Shown here piece by piece: positions 26,093-34,215 of a DNA stretch of 64,000 nucleotides. Below the pieces are notes generated by a model. It did not search any database and was not told where the DNA came from. It was given only the letters and a program-made list of their open reading frames with translations. Position numbers and translations under genes: made by a program. Position 1 is the stretch's first letter. Each line of letters starts with the position of its first letter. The stretch covers positions 1-64,000 of the forward strand of contig NZ_ATAO01000112.1 in the NCBI RefSeq assembly GCF_000455825.1, in the 5' to 3' direction. This DNA comes from Microbacterium maritypicum MF109 (GTDB lineage Bacteria > Actinomycetota > Actinomycetes > Actinomycetales > Microbacteriaceae).

Positions 26093-27379
26093 TCAGCGCT
26101 GCTTGCCGTTCGCGCACGTCTCCTGCTCCGCCGTCTGGCCGGAGATGGCCGAGTCGAGCGTCGCACGGGGCGCCGGGGCGTCGGTCGCCGGGGCGTCGGT
26201 GGTCGGGGCGTCGGTGGTCGGAGGGTCGGTCGCGGGAACCTCGGGGGCGGTTCCCGGCGCGGGCTCCACGAGCTCGACGCCTCCGTTGTTGCTGACGTCC
26301 CCGGTGAGCTGCACGGGCTGCCCGGCCTTCAACGCGTCCCAGATGCTGGCCGCGGCGTCCCGGTTCGGGACGACGCGGTCGGAGTCGTCTGGATCGGCGA
26401 ACACCGGATACTGCAGGAAGACGAATTCGGAGAACGGCACGTCCTTGATCGAGAGGGCGAGCTGTGCGAGTCGGACGGGGTTGCCCAACTCGTCGCTGGG
26501 GTCGATGTTGTCGACGATCGTGTCAGCGAGCCCGAGCACCTTCCCCGGGTCGGAGAGCACCTCGTCGCTCATGATCTTCTTCACCAGGCGCGACATGTAC
26601 TGCTGCTGGTTCGACACGCGCGCCATGTCGCTCTCGTCACCCACGCCGTGCCGTGTGCGGATGAACTGCAGTGCCTCGTAGCCGGAGACCGTGCGCAGTC
26701 CCGGCTCCCAGTCGATCGACGTGTGCTCGTCGCGGATGCCCTCGCCGCCGATGCACACCTCGACCCCGCCGATGGCGTCGGTGACCTCCATCACCCCGTC
26801 GAAGTCGATCTTCGCGGCGAAGGGGATCTCGATGCCGGTGAGCTCGGTGACGCTCTTCGCCACACACGACATCCCGGCGTTCTGATAGATCGAGTTGATC
26901 TGCGACTTGCTCGTCTCCGAGGCGACTGATCCGTCTTCCCTGGTGCACTCGGGTGTGGGGATCATGAGGTCGCGCGGGAGCGAGACGACCGTGACGTTGC
27001 GGGGCTCGGCCGACACGTGCACGAGCAGGTTCACGTCGTTGAGGATCCCCCCGTCGGCCTCCGAGCATCGCGCGGCGAGGAGCCCTGTCGACACCTCACC
27101 GCACTCGTCGGTCCCGATGATGAGCATGCTGAACTCGCCGGGGTACGCGCTGATCGAGGGCGGCTCGACCTCGGGCGCCCCTTCCAGGGTGACGGCGCCC
27201 TCATTGAAGCGGTTGAAGTAGTCGGTCACGACGAAGGCAGCGACCGCGATCGCGGAGACGAGCACGATGCCCAGGGTGATGCCGGCGATCTTCAGGATTC
27301 CTCTGGCGGGCCGGCGGGAGGGGAGCGTCGCGTGGCGGGCGACCGTCGAACGGTCCTTGTCAGGGGTGCGGCGAACCAT
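26093..27379 (-). CDS. LytR-CpsA-Psr (LCP) family cell-wall ligase
   Basis: LCP proteins transfer polyprenyl-phosphate-linked glycopolymers onto peptidoglycan outside the membrane. The 428 aa protein has a basic N terminus, one helix (about residues 28-52) and an LCP domain beginning FSMLIIGTDE. Conserved acidic and Arg residues lie in NDVNLLVHVS and VVSLPRDLMIP. The C-terminal 60 residues are a T-D-A-P repeat tail encoded by GC-rich direct repeats (about 26165-26240), probably a wall-spanning linker. The ATG at 27379 is leaderless by its -10 box. Confidence 0.9.
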   Translation of the reverse strand: MVRRTPDKDRSTVARHATLPSRRPARGILKIAGITLGIVLVSAIAVAAFVVTDYFNRFNEGAVTLEGAPEVEPPSISAYPGEFSMLIIGTDECGEVSTGLLAARCSEADGGILNDVNLLVHVSAEPRNVTVVSLPRDLMIPTPECTREDGSVASETSKSQINSIYQNAGMSCVAKSVTELTGIEIPFAAKIDFDGVMEVTDAIGGVEVCIGGEGIRDEHTSIDWEPGLRTVSGYEALQFIRTRHGVGDESDMARVSNQQQYMSRLVKKIMSDEVLSDPGKVLGLADTIVDNIDPSDELGNPVRLAQLALSIKDVPFSEFVFLQYPVFADPDDSDRVVPNRDAAASIWDALKAGQPVQLTGDVSNNGGVELVEPAPGTAPEVPATDPPTTDAPTTDAPATDAPAPRATLDSAISGQTAEQETCANGKQR

Positions 27380-27385
27380 CCGGGG

Positions 27386-27391
27386 AGCCTA
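27386..27391 (-). promoter_or_regulatory. -10 box for the LCP gene
   Basis: TAGGCT on the minus strand ends 6 nt before the ATG at 27379. Confidence 0.5.
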
Positions 27392-27437
27392 CCGGGAGAA
27401 GCTGATGTTACGGCCGCATGACGATTGTGAGAGGAAC

Positions 27438-27466
27438 TTGCAGGTAATTAGTTAGTCGTGGATACT
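27438..27466 (+). promoter_or_regulatory. Promoter of the amino-sugar ABC operon
   Basis: -35 TTGCAG (27438-27443), a 17 nt spacer and -10 GATACT (27461-27466) lie in an AT-richer stretch. The transcript would have a leader of about 57 nt with an AGAGGAG ribosome site. GTTAG and CTAAC flank the -10 region as a possible weak dyad. Confidence 0.5.
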
Positions 27467-27529
27467 TTTTCCTAACCCCCGGTGAGTACCCGATGCTTGC
27501 CAGGACTTTTCAAAGAGGAGATCCCCGCA

Positions 27530-28819
27530 ATGCACAAGCGCATTCTCTCGGCCGTGGCGCTCGGCGCCGTGGCCACGCTCGCCCTCGCCGGTTGCGCCGG
27601 CGGCAGCGACACCGGCTCCACCGACGGCAAGGGTCAGGAACTCACCGTCTGGATCATGAAGGGCACGAACCCCGATGCCTCCGCCTTCTACGACAAGGTG
27701 TCCGACGCCTTCGAGAAGGAGACCGGCGCGACGGTCAAGATCGAGGAGATCCAGTGGGCTGACGCCCACGACCGCTTCGTGACCTCCATCGCCGGCGACA
27801 CGACCCCCGACATCGCCGAGACCGGCACCACCTGGACCGCCGAGTTCGCCGACGCTGGTGCGCTCGAGCCGCTCGACGAGTACGTCGATGCCGAGAAGGG
27901 CCTCCGCGACGACCTCGTCGAGGGCCTCGAGGTCGCCGGCACCTACGACGGCGAGCTGTACGGCATGCCGTGGTACGCGGGCGTCCGCTCGCTCGTCTAC
28001 CGCGCCGACGTGTTCGAGGAGCTCGGACTCGAGGCTCCGAAGACGTGGGACGACATCGTGGCTGCGGGCGACGCCATCAAGGCCGCCAAGCCCGACATGC
28101 TCCCCTTCCCGGTCCCGGGCGACGCCGAATTCCAGGTCTACCCCTGGGTCTGGGGCGCCGGCGGCGAGATCGCGACGAAGGACGGCAAGACCTGGACCAG
28201 CGAGCTGGACAGCACGGAGTCGCAGGCCGGCATCGAGTTCTACACCGGCCTGGCCACCGAGCACGGCTTCTCCTCCGCGGGTGCGACCACCTGGAAGGAG
28301 ACCGACCTCCGTGACGCGTTCACCCAGGGCAACGTCGCCATGATGCTCTCGGGTTCGTGGACGCCGAAGTCGCTCGTCGAGGCGAACCCCGACCTCGAGG
28401 GCAAGATCGGCGCGGCCGTCATCCCGGGCGAAGACGGTGGCATCGCTCCGTCCGTGCTCGGCGGATCGCACCTCTCGGTCTTCAACACGACCAAGAACGC
28501 CGACCTGGCGTGGGAGTTCGTCAAGCTCATGACCACCGGCGAGTTCGCCGAGCAGTGGTCGAACGAGACCGGCTACTTCCCGGGCGTCCAGTCCGCGATG
28601 GAAGAGGCACTGGCCTCGACCGACCCGCTGGTCGCACCGTTCGCCGAGCAGATGGTCGACGGCGGAGCATCCGTTCCGGTCACCCCGAACTTCGGCGCCG
28701 TGCAGGCGAAGAAGACGACCAACTCCATGATCCAGGCCATCCTCAGCGGACAGAAGGACGTCGCGACCGCGACGAAGGACGCCGCCGCCGAGATGACCGA
28801 ACTCCTCAACCAGAAGTAA
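27530..28819 (+). CDS. Sugar ABC transporter substrate-binding lipoprotein
   Basis: This 429 aa family-1 binding protein has a lipobox LALAGC (Cys22) and the typical ELTVWIMKG first strand, then a bilobed fold with WAGVRSLVYRAD-like hinge segments. The ATG at 27530 follows AGAGGAG. Two permeases, a NagZ-like GH3 enzyme and an RpiR regulator follow in the same direction, which points to amino sugars or chito/muro-oligosaccharides. The ligand itself is not readable from sequence. Confidence 0.92.
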   Translation: MHKRILSAVALGAVATLALAGCAGGSDTGSTDGKGQELTVWIMKGTNPDASAFYDKVSDAFEKETGATVKIEEIQWADAHDRFVTSIAGDTTPDIAETGTTWTAEFADAGALEPLDEYVDAEKGLRDDLVEGLEVAGTYDGELYGMPWYAGVRSLVYRADVFEELGLEAPKTWDDIVAAGDAIKAAKPDMLPFPVPGDAEFQVYPWVWGAGGEIATKDGKTWTSELDSTESQAGIEFYTGLATEHGFSSAGATTWKETDLRDAFTQGNVAMMLSGSWTPKSLVEANPDLEGKIGAAVIPGEDGGIAPSVLGGSHLSVFNTTKNADLAWEFVKLMTTGEFAEQWSNETGYFPGVQSAMEEALASTDPLVAPFAEQMVDGGASVPVTPNFGAVQAKKTTNSMIQAILSGQKDVATATKDAAAEMTELLNQK

Positions 28820-28834
28820 GGAAGCATCCCTTCC

Positions 28835-29809
28835 ATGTCGATGGTGCAAGCGCCACTGCCGGCCACGAAGGCGGAGTCCACCTCCGCCTCCGTGGCCGGC
28901 GGCCGGAAGCGACGCGGTCTCTCGATCGTCGCGGCCCGCCCCTGGCTCCTTCTCGCGCCCGGGCTGGCCATCCTCGCGGTGCTCATGCTCTGGCCGCTCG
29001 TCCAGGTGTTCATCTACTCGCTGCAGGACTACGGTCTGCGCGAGATCAACACCGGTGAGAACAACTGGATCGGTCTCGACAACTACGTCGAGGCGCTCAC
29101 CAACCCGACCCTCTGGACGGTGGTGCTGCCCAACACCGTCGGGTTCGCCGCCGTGGCCGTATTCGTCACGGTCGCCGTCGGCACGCTCGTCGCACTCCTG
29201 CTCGCACGCCTCGGCACCACCTGGCGCGTCATCGTCTCCAGCTGCATCATGGTCGCCTGGGCGATGCCCGCCGTGACCGGAACCTATGTCTGGACCTTCA
29301 TCTTCGACGCCGACCGCGGCATCTTCAACACGGTGCTGCGTGACCTCGGTCTCATGGACGACCCGGTGAACTGGTTCACCAACCAGTGGTCGTTCTACGC
29401 CATCGTGCTCCTCAACGTGGTGCACCACGGCTTCCCGTTCGTCGCCATCACGGTGCTGGCCGGCCTGCTCGGTGTCTCGAAGGAGATGCTCGAGGCCGCC
29501 GCTCTCGACGGTGCCGGCGCCTGGCGTCGATTCTGGAAGATCATCTTCCCCACGCTCAAGCCCGTCTTCTCGGTCGTGATCATCCTGTCGACCATCTGGG
29601 ACTTCAAGGTCTTCGCGCAGGTGTACCTGATGCCCGGCGGTGGGGGTGGCAACCGTCAGGTGCTCAACCTCGGCGTCTGGTCGTATGTGGAGTCCTTCGG
29701 CCAGAACCGCTATGGCTTCGGTGCGGCGCTCGCCGTGCTGCTCACGCTGGTGCTGATCGGCATCACGATCGTCTACATCCGCTCCCTCATGAAGGAGGAC
29801 GAGCTGTGA
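28835..29809 (+). CDS. Sugar ABC transporter permease (MalF/UgpA type)
   Basis: This 324 aa protein has six membrane helices after a cytoplasmic N terminus of about 40 residues. The EAA loop for ATPase contact is EMLEAAALDGAGAWRRFWKIIFP (about residues 215-237). It forms a heterodimer with the next gene, whose start overlaps its stop (GTGA). No ATPase gene is in the operon. Confidence 0.93.
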   Translation: MSMVQAPLPATKAESTSASVAGGRKRRGLSIVAARPWLLLAPGLAILAVLMLWPLVQVFIYSLQDYGLREINTGENNWIGLDNYVEALTNPTLWTVVLPNTVGFAAVAVFVTVAVGTLVALLLARLGTTWRVIVSSCIMVAWAMPAVTGTYVWTFIFDADRGIFNTVLRDLGLMDDPVNWFTNQWSFYAIVLLNVVHHGFPFVAITVLAGLLGVSKEMLEAAALDGAGAWRRFWKIIFPTLKPVFSVVIILSTIWDFKVFAQVYLMPGGGGGNRQVLNLGVWSYVESFGQNRYGFGAALAVLLTLVLIGITIVYIRSLMKEDEL

Positions 29810-30639
29810 ACCCGCGCCCGAGGCTCCGCTCCCGCATCGGAATCGGGATCGCGGTCGCCGCCGTCCTGATCTTCACGCTGTTCCCCGTCTACTGGATGGT
29901 CTCCAGCGCATTCGACGGCAAGGCGTCCAGCGGTGGCCAGTCACTGCTCCCGCAGGAGTTCACGTGGGACAACTTCGCCTTCGTGCTCACCGACGGCGGA
30001 TTCGGCACCTACCTGCGCAACTCGGCGATCGTGGCGCTCGTCACGGTCCTCGTGAGCGCGCTCGTGTGCCTGCTCGCCGCGGTCGCGGTCGCGCGCTTCA
30101 AGTTCAAGTTCCGCACCACGATCCTGATGATGATCCTGATCGTGCAGATGGTGCCGCTCGAGGCGCTCGTCATCCCGCTCTTCCTCCAGGTGAAGAGCCT
30201 CGGTCTGCTCAACAGCATCCTCGGCCTGATGGTCGTGTACGTCGCACTGTCGCTCGCGTTCGGCATCTGGATGCTCCGCGGCTTCGTCGCCGCCGTCCCG
30301 GTCGAGCTCGAGGAGGCCGCGTACATCGACGGCGCGAGCTGGTGGCGCATGTTCCGATCGGTGCTGCTGCCGCTGGTGATGCCCGGCCTCGTGGCGACCA
30401 GCATCTTCAGCTTCATCACCGCGTGGAACGAGTTCATCTTCGCGATGACCATCCTGGGCGCGCAGACCGACCAGTACACGGTCTCCATCGGTCTGAAGTC
30501 GTTCTTCGGCCTGCACTCCAACGACTGGGGCAGCATCATGGCCGCGTCGACGATCATCACCGTGCCCGTCATGATCTTCTTCGTGCTGGTGCAGCGCAAG
30601 CTCGCCTCCGGCATGGTGGCGGGAGCGGTGAAGGGATGA
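29806..30639 (+). CDS. Sugar ABC transporter permease (MalG/UgpE type)
   Basis: This 277 aa inner-membrane protein has six helices and the EAA motif ELEEAAYIDGASWWRMFRSVLLP near residues 166-188. The GTG at 29806 overlaps the stop of the first permease, and its own stop overlaps the GH3 start (ATGA). A longer open frame to the left is a shadow of the first permease. Confidence 0.93.
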   Translation: MNPRPRLRSRIGIGIAVAAVLIFTLFPVYWMVSSAFDGKASSGGQSLLPQEFTWDNFAFVLTDGGFGTYLRNSAIVALVTVLVSALVCLLAAVAVARFKFKFRTTILMMILIVQMVPLEALVIPLFLQVKSLGLLNSILGLMVVYVALSLAFGIWMLRGFVAAVPVELEEAAYIDGASWWRMFRSVLLPLVMPGLVATSIFSFITAWNEFIFAMTILGAQTDQYTVSIGLKSFFGLHSNDWGSIMAASTIITVPVMIFFVLVQRKLASGMVAGAVKG

Positions 30640-32147
30640 CCGACGACCTCGAACGCCTCGCGAACGGCGTGCTGTGGCCGGGCTTCTTCGGCACGGAAGC
30701 CCCGGAGTGGCTCCGCGACGAGCTGCGCGACGGACTGGCCGGGGTCGTGTACTTCGGTCAGAACGTCGGCGCGGGTCTTCCCGCCCTCAGCGCCGCGATC
30801 CTCGACGCGAACCCCGACGCCCTGATCGGCATCGACGAGGAGGGCGGCAGCGTCACCCGGCTCGAGTCCGCCACGGGCTCGACGGTTCCGGGTGCCGCCC
30901 AGCTCGGTCTGCTCGACGACCTCGTCGCGTCGGAGAAGACCGGCGCCGAACTCGCGCGTCGGGTGCGCGCCGTCGGGGCCAACGTGGTGCTCGGTCCGGT
31001 CGCCGACGTCAACACCGATCCTCGCAACCCGGTGATCGGCGTGCGGGCCTTCGGCGCTGACGAGGCGCTCGTCTCACGGCACGTGGTGGCGACGATCGAC
31101 GGCATCCAGGACGGGGCGGTGGCCGCCTGCGTCAAGCATTTCCCGGGCCACGGCGACACCCACATGGACTCGCACCACGCGCTCCCCGAGATCACTCTGG
31201 ATCTCGACGAGTTCGAACGGGTGCACCTCGAACCGTTCCGCGCTGCGGTCGATGCCGGCGTCGACGCGGTCATGACCGCGCACATCGTGGTTCCGGCGTG
31301 GGGCGAGCAGCCCGCCACCCTCAACCCGCGCGTGCTCGGCATGCTGCGCGACTGGGGCTACGACGGCGTCATCATCACGGACGCCCTCGACATGGCCGCG
31401 ATTCGTGAGACGGTCGGACTCGGCGGGGGAGCAGCCCAGGCGCTCGCTGCCGGCGCAGACCTCCTCTGCATCGGCAACCCGACGAATCCGGGCGATGCCG
31501 CTCTTCCCGACCAGGACGAGCAGGACTTCCGCGCCGCCAGAGACGGGATCGTCGCCGCGCTGCGCGACGGTTCGCTCTCGCGGGCGCGTGTCGAGGAGGC
31601 GGCAGCCAGGGTCGCATCCCTCGCCGCCAGGCTCCGCGTCGCTGCGGAGCAGACGCACGAGCCGATCGAGCCCTTCGACGCGGCGGAGATCGTGCGCCGC
31701 GTGGTGACCGTCTCCGGCGACGCCCCGCAGGCGACGTCCGAACTCGCCGTCATCGACGCACGTCGACGCTCGACGCTCGCCGTCGACAGCGCGGGGTCGT
31801 ACGTCGCGAGTGCGCTGGCCGGAGATGGCCTGCGGGTGCGCCTCGACGTGGCATCCGCCCCGGTCTCCGAACAGGACCGCGTGATCGACGAGGTCTCCGC
31901 AGCCGCAGGCACGACGGTGCTGCTGATCGATCGTCCCGACACGGACGCCGCGCAGCGTGCACTCGTCGAGCGTGCCGCTGTGCGTGATCCTCGTGCGGTG
32001 GTCGTCAACGTCGGCCTCCCCACGGCGAATCCGCTGCCGCTGCCGACGATCGAGGTCGCCGCAGCCAGTAGGCTCGGTGCGCAGACGGCGCGTGAAGCAC
32101 TCCTGGGGCGGTTCCCGGTGCAGCAGAGGATGACCAGCGCCGGCTGA
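30636..32147 (+). CDS. nagZ: GH3 beta-N-acetylglucosaminidase (NagZ-like)
   Basis: This 503 aa glycoside hydrolase family 3 enzyme removes terminal GlcNAc from chito- or muropeptide sugars in the cytoplasm. It lacks a signal peptide. NagZ hallmarks are IDEEGG (66-71), KHFPGHGDT (167-175) with the Asp/His acid-base pair continuing into DSHH, and nucleophile Asp249 in IITDALDM. The C-terminal ~170 residues form a second alpha/beta domain, longer than single-domain Gram-negative NagZ. It is coupled to the permease by ATGA, so imported oligosaccharides are probably its substrate. Confidence 0.9.
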   Translation: MTDDLERLANGVLWPGFFGTEAPEWLRDELRDGLAGVVYFGQNVGAGLPALSAAILDANPDALIGIDEEGGSVTRLESATGSTVPGAAQLGLLDDLVASEKTGAELARRVRAVGANVVLGPVADVNTDPRNPVIGVRAFGADEALVSRHVVATIDGIQDGAVAACVKHFPGHGDTHMDSHHALPEITLDLDEFERVHLEPFRAAVDAGVDAVMTAHIVVPAWGEQPATLNPRVLGMLRDWGYDGVIITDALDMAAIRETVGLGGGAAQALAAGADLLCIGNPTNPGDAALPDQDEQDFRAARDGIVAALRDGSLSRARVEEAAARVASLAARLRVAAEQTHEPIEPFDAAEIVRRVVTVSGDAPQATSELAVIDARRRSTLAVDSAGSYVASALAGDGLRVRLDVASAPVSEQDRVIDEVSAAAGTTVLLIDRPDTDAAQRALVERAAVRDPRAVVVNVGLPTANPLPLPTIEVAAASRLGAQTAREALLGRFPVQQRMTSAG

Positions 32148-32162
32148 GACGGGATTCCCTCC

Positions 32163-33029
32163 ATGGACGACGACGTTCTCGCTCGGGTGCGGCGCTCACT
32201 TCCCAAGGTGAGCGCCGCCGAAGCGCGCGTCGCGGAGACGATCCTGGGAGACCCGACACTCGTCGTCGACCTGGCGATCAACGATCTCGCCCAGCTCTGC
32301 CGCACGTCGCTGTCGACGGTCGCCCGGTACGCCCAGGCGCTCGGATACAGCGGGTACCGGGAGCTCAGGGTCGCAGTCGCCCGCGCGGTCACCCTGGAAC
32401 AGGCGCAGCAGGCCCGGTTCGGTCTGGACACCACGGCGATCGATCCCGACGACGGTCCAGCGGCGATCGCCGCCAAGCTCGCTGCGCAGGAGATCGACGC
32501 CATCGAGAAGACCGCCCTGGCGCTCGACCCCCTCGCCCTCGATCGGGTCGCCCGCGCCGTGGTCGACGCGCGGCACATCGACCTCTTCGGTCAGGCGGCG
32601 TCGTCGCTGACGGCGCAGGACCTGCAATTGAAGCTGTCACGTATCGGATGCTCCGTGTCGCACTCGGCGGACCCGCATCTCGCGGTCACGACGGCTTCGC
32701 TGCGGACTGCCGACGATGTGGCGATCGCGTTCTCCCACGGCGGAGAGACCGCGGAGACGCTGCGTGCCCTCGAAGTCGCGCGCGATGCCGGAGCCCTCAC
32801 CGTGGCGGTCACCAGCGCACCGGACTCGCCGCTGGCGCTCGCAGCCGATGTCGTGCTGCTCACGCACGCGCACGAATCGCCGTTCCGGATGGCCGCGATG
32901 TCGAGCCGCATCGCTCAGCTCGCGCTCGTCGACGTGCTGTTCGTGCGTGTCGTGCAGCACCGCGGCGAACCGGTTGCGGTCTCGCTTCAGCGGACCCACG
33001 ACGCCGTTCCCACACGACGCCGCACCTGA
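32163..33029 (+). CDS. RpiR/MurR-type transcriptional regulator
   Basis: This 288 aa regulator has an N-terminal RpiR helix-turn-helix (residues about 1-75, with DLAQLCRTSLSTVARYAQALGYSGYRELR) and a C-terminal SIS domain (about 120-260) that binds phosphosugars, including HGGETAETLRAL. MurR of this family senses MurNAc-6-phosphate and others sense GlcN-6-P. As last gene of the operon it probably controls the operon promoter near 27438. Confidence 0.9.
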   Translation: MDDDVLARVRRSLPKVSAAEARVAETILGDPTLVVDLAINDLAQLCRTSLSTVARYAQALGYSGYRELRVAVARAVTLEQAQQARFGLDTTAIDPDDGPAAIAAKLAAQEIDAIEKTALALDPLALDRVARAVVDARHIDLFGQAASSLTAQDLQLKLSRIGCSVSHSADPHLAVTTASLRTADDVAIAFSHGGETAETLRALEVARDAGALTVAVTSAPDSPLALAADVVLLTHAHESPFRMAAMSSRIAQLALVDVLFVRVVQHRGEPVAVSLQRTHDAVPTRRRT

Positions 33030-33131
33030 TGATCGGTATCCGCCTCGTCGGGCGGAGGCCGCTGCGTGAGGCGGAGTTGTGGGCGTAGCTGTTCCTCCCC
33101 GCGGGGATCTCTCCGTCCGCGGCGACGCGCC

Positions 33132-34052
33132 TCAGTCCACGTGATCGCGCGTGCTCACCAGGGCACGCGTCGCGATGCGGTGCCCTCGGGCGACGCTCCC
33201 CGCCAGCGACAGGCCGGTGAGGATCCCGGCGAGGAAGCCGGCCGCGAAGGCATCTCCGGCCCCGATGGTCTCCACCACGGGTGCGTCCAGCGCGTCGCTC
33301 TCGGCGGTCTCCGTGCGGTCGAACGCCACGGCCCCGCTCGAATCGGTGACGAGCAGATACCGCGGCTCAGGGAAGAGTGCTCGCAGCTGCTGCGGATCGC
33401 TCGTCCCGAACACGGCTTCCGCGTCGGGCCTGGTGCAGAACACGACGTCGGCCCGGCGTGCGAAGTCGGAGACGATCCTCCTGCCCTCCGCCTCGCGGCC
33501 GCGCCAGAGCGCCGGTCGCCAGTTCAGGTCGAAGCTGAGCAGCCGGTCGGATCGTCGATCCGCGAACAGGGCCTCCTGGGCCGCGAGCGCCGAGGCAGAG
33601 AGCGCCGGCGTGATGCCCGAGGTATGCACGAGTGCGGCATCGGCGAGGAGGGCGGATGCCGCCGGTGTGGTCAGCGTCTGCGGTGAGAGGGCTGCGGCGG
33701 CGGAGCCGGCACGGTAATAGTGCATGGTGCCGTCGACCGCTCCGTCGTCACGGGCCGAGAGTTCTTTCACGTAGAGGCCGGTGGGCGCGTCGCCGTCGAC
33801 TTCGACCGCGGAGGCGTCGACGTCATGGGCGTGCAACTCGGCGAGGAGGAAGCGTCCGAATCCGTCGTCGCCCACACGGGAGAGGACCGAGGTGCGAATG
33901 CCCGCCGAGGCCAGGGCGATCGCGGTGTTCCACTCGGCGCCCGCGAGGGAGCGGTGGAAGGTCCGGCAGTCCTCGAGCGGACCGGCGGTGGCGGCGACGA
34001 GGGCGACCATGCCCTCGCCGAAGCAGACGGCGAGCGGGGTGGTGTCTGGCAC
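33132..34052 (-). CDS. PfkB-family sugar kinase (2-keto-3-deoxygluconate kinase-like)
   Basis: This 306 aa ribokinase-fold enzyme has an N-terminal GEGMVAL strand, a G-A-E-W-N substrate segment (LAGAEWNTAIALA), SRVGDDGFGRFLL and the C-terminal signature ETIGAGDAFAAGFLAG with the catalytic Asp. The order resembles KdgK, which phosphorylates 2-keto-3-deoxygluconate, but sugar specificity is uncertain. The GTG at 34052 is chosen because a TAGTGT box lies 7 nt upstream. It is divergent from the peptide ABC operon. Confidence 0.85.
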   Translation of the reverse strand: MPDTTPLAVCFGEGMVALVAATAGPLEDCRTFHRSLAGAEWNTAIALASAGIRTSVLSRVGDDGFGRFLLAELHAHDVDASAVEVDGDAPTGLYVKELSARDDGAVDGTMHYYRAGSAAAALSPQTLTTPAASALLADAALVHTSGITPALSASALAAQEALFADRRSDRLLSFDLNWRPALWRGREAEGRRIVSDFARRADVVFCTRPDAEAVFGTSDPQQLRALFPEPRYLLVTDSSGAVAFDRTETAESDALDAPVVETIGAGDAFAAGFLAGILTGLSLAGSVARGHRIATRALVSTRDHVD

Positions 34053-34059
34053 GATCTGG

Positions 34060-34065
34060 ACACTA
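34060..34065 (-). promoter_or_regulatory. -10 box for the PfkB kinase gene
   Basis: TAGTGT on the minus strand ends 7 nt before the GTG at 34052. Confidence 0.45.
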
Positions 34066-34113
34066 CCGGATCGGTGCGGGCTGCGCCGATATCGGATTGC
34101 AACATGGATGCGT

Positions 34114-34142
34114 TTGGCATCTGAGGATCTGCTGGGTACCGT
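34114..34142 (+). promoter_or_regulatory. Candidate promoter of the peptide ABC operon
   Basis: TTGGCA (34114-34119), a 17 nt spacer and TACCGT (34137-34142). The -10 match is weak. Confidence 0.3.
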
Positions 34143-34157
34143 CGAGTCATCACCGTC

Positions 34158-34179
34158 CCCGAGGCGAAGAAGCCTCGGG
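34158..34179 (+). promoter_or_regulatory. Hairpin in the leader of the peptide ABC operon
   Basis: CCCGAGGC and GCCTCGGG are perfect 8-base arms around GAAGAA, ending 36 nt before the start codon. There is no T-run, so mRNA protection or attenuation rather than termination is more likely. Confidence 0.4.
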
Positions 34180-34215
34180 ACGCGCAACGAAGCGCCCGAC
34201 AGGGAAGGTCACACA

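Noticed and set aside
27452-29428. A 658-codon minus-strand frame over the sugar binding protein and permease
   Set aside because: Shadow frame. The plus-strand genes have a lipobox and EAA motifs.
29964-30635. N-terminal extension of the GH3 frame upstream of 30636
   Set aside because: It lies wholly inside the second permease gene in another frame. The ATG at 30636 gives the NagZ N terminus and an ATGA overlap.
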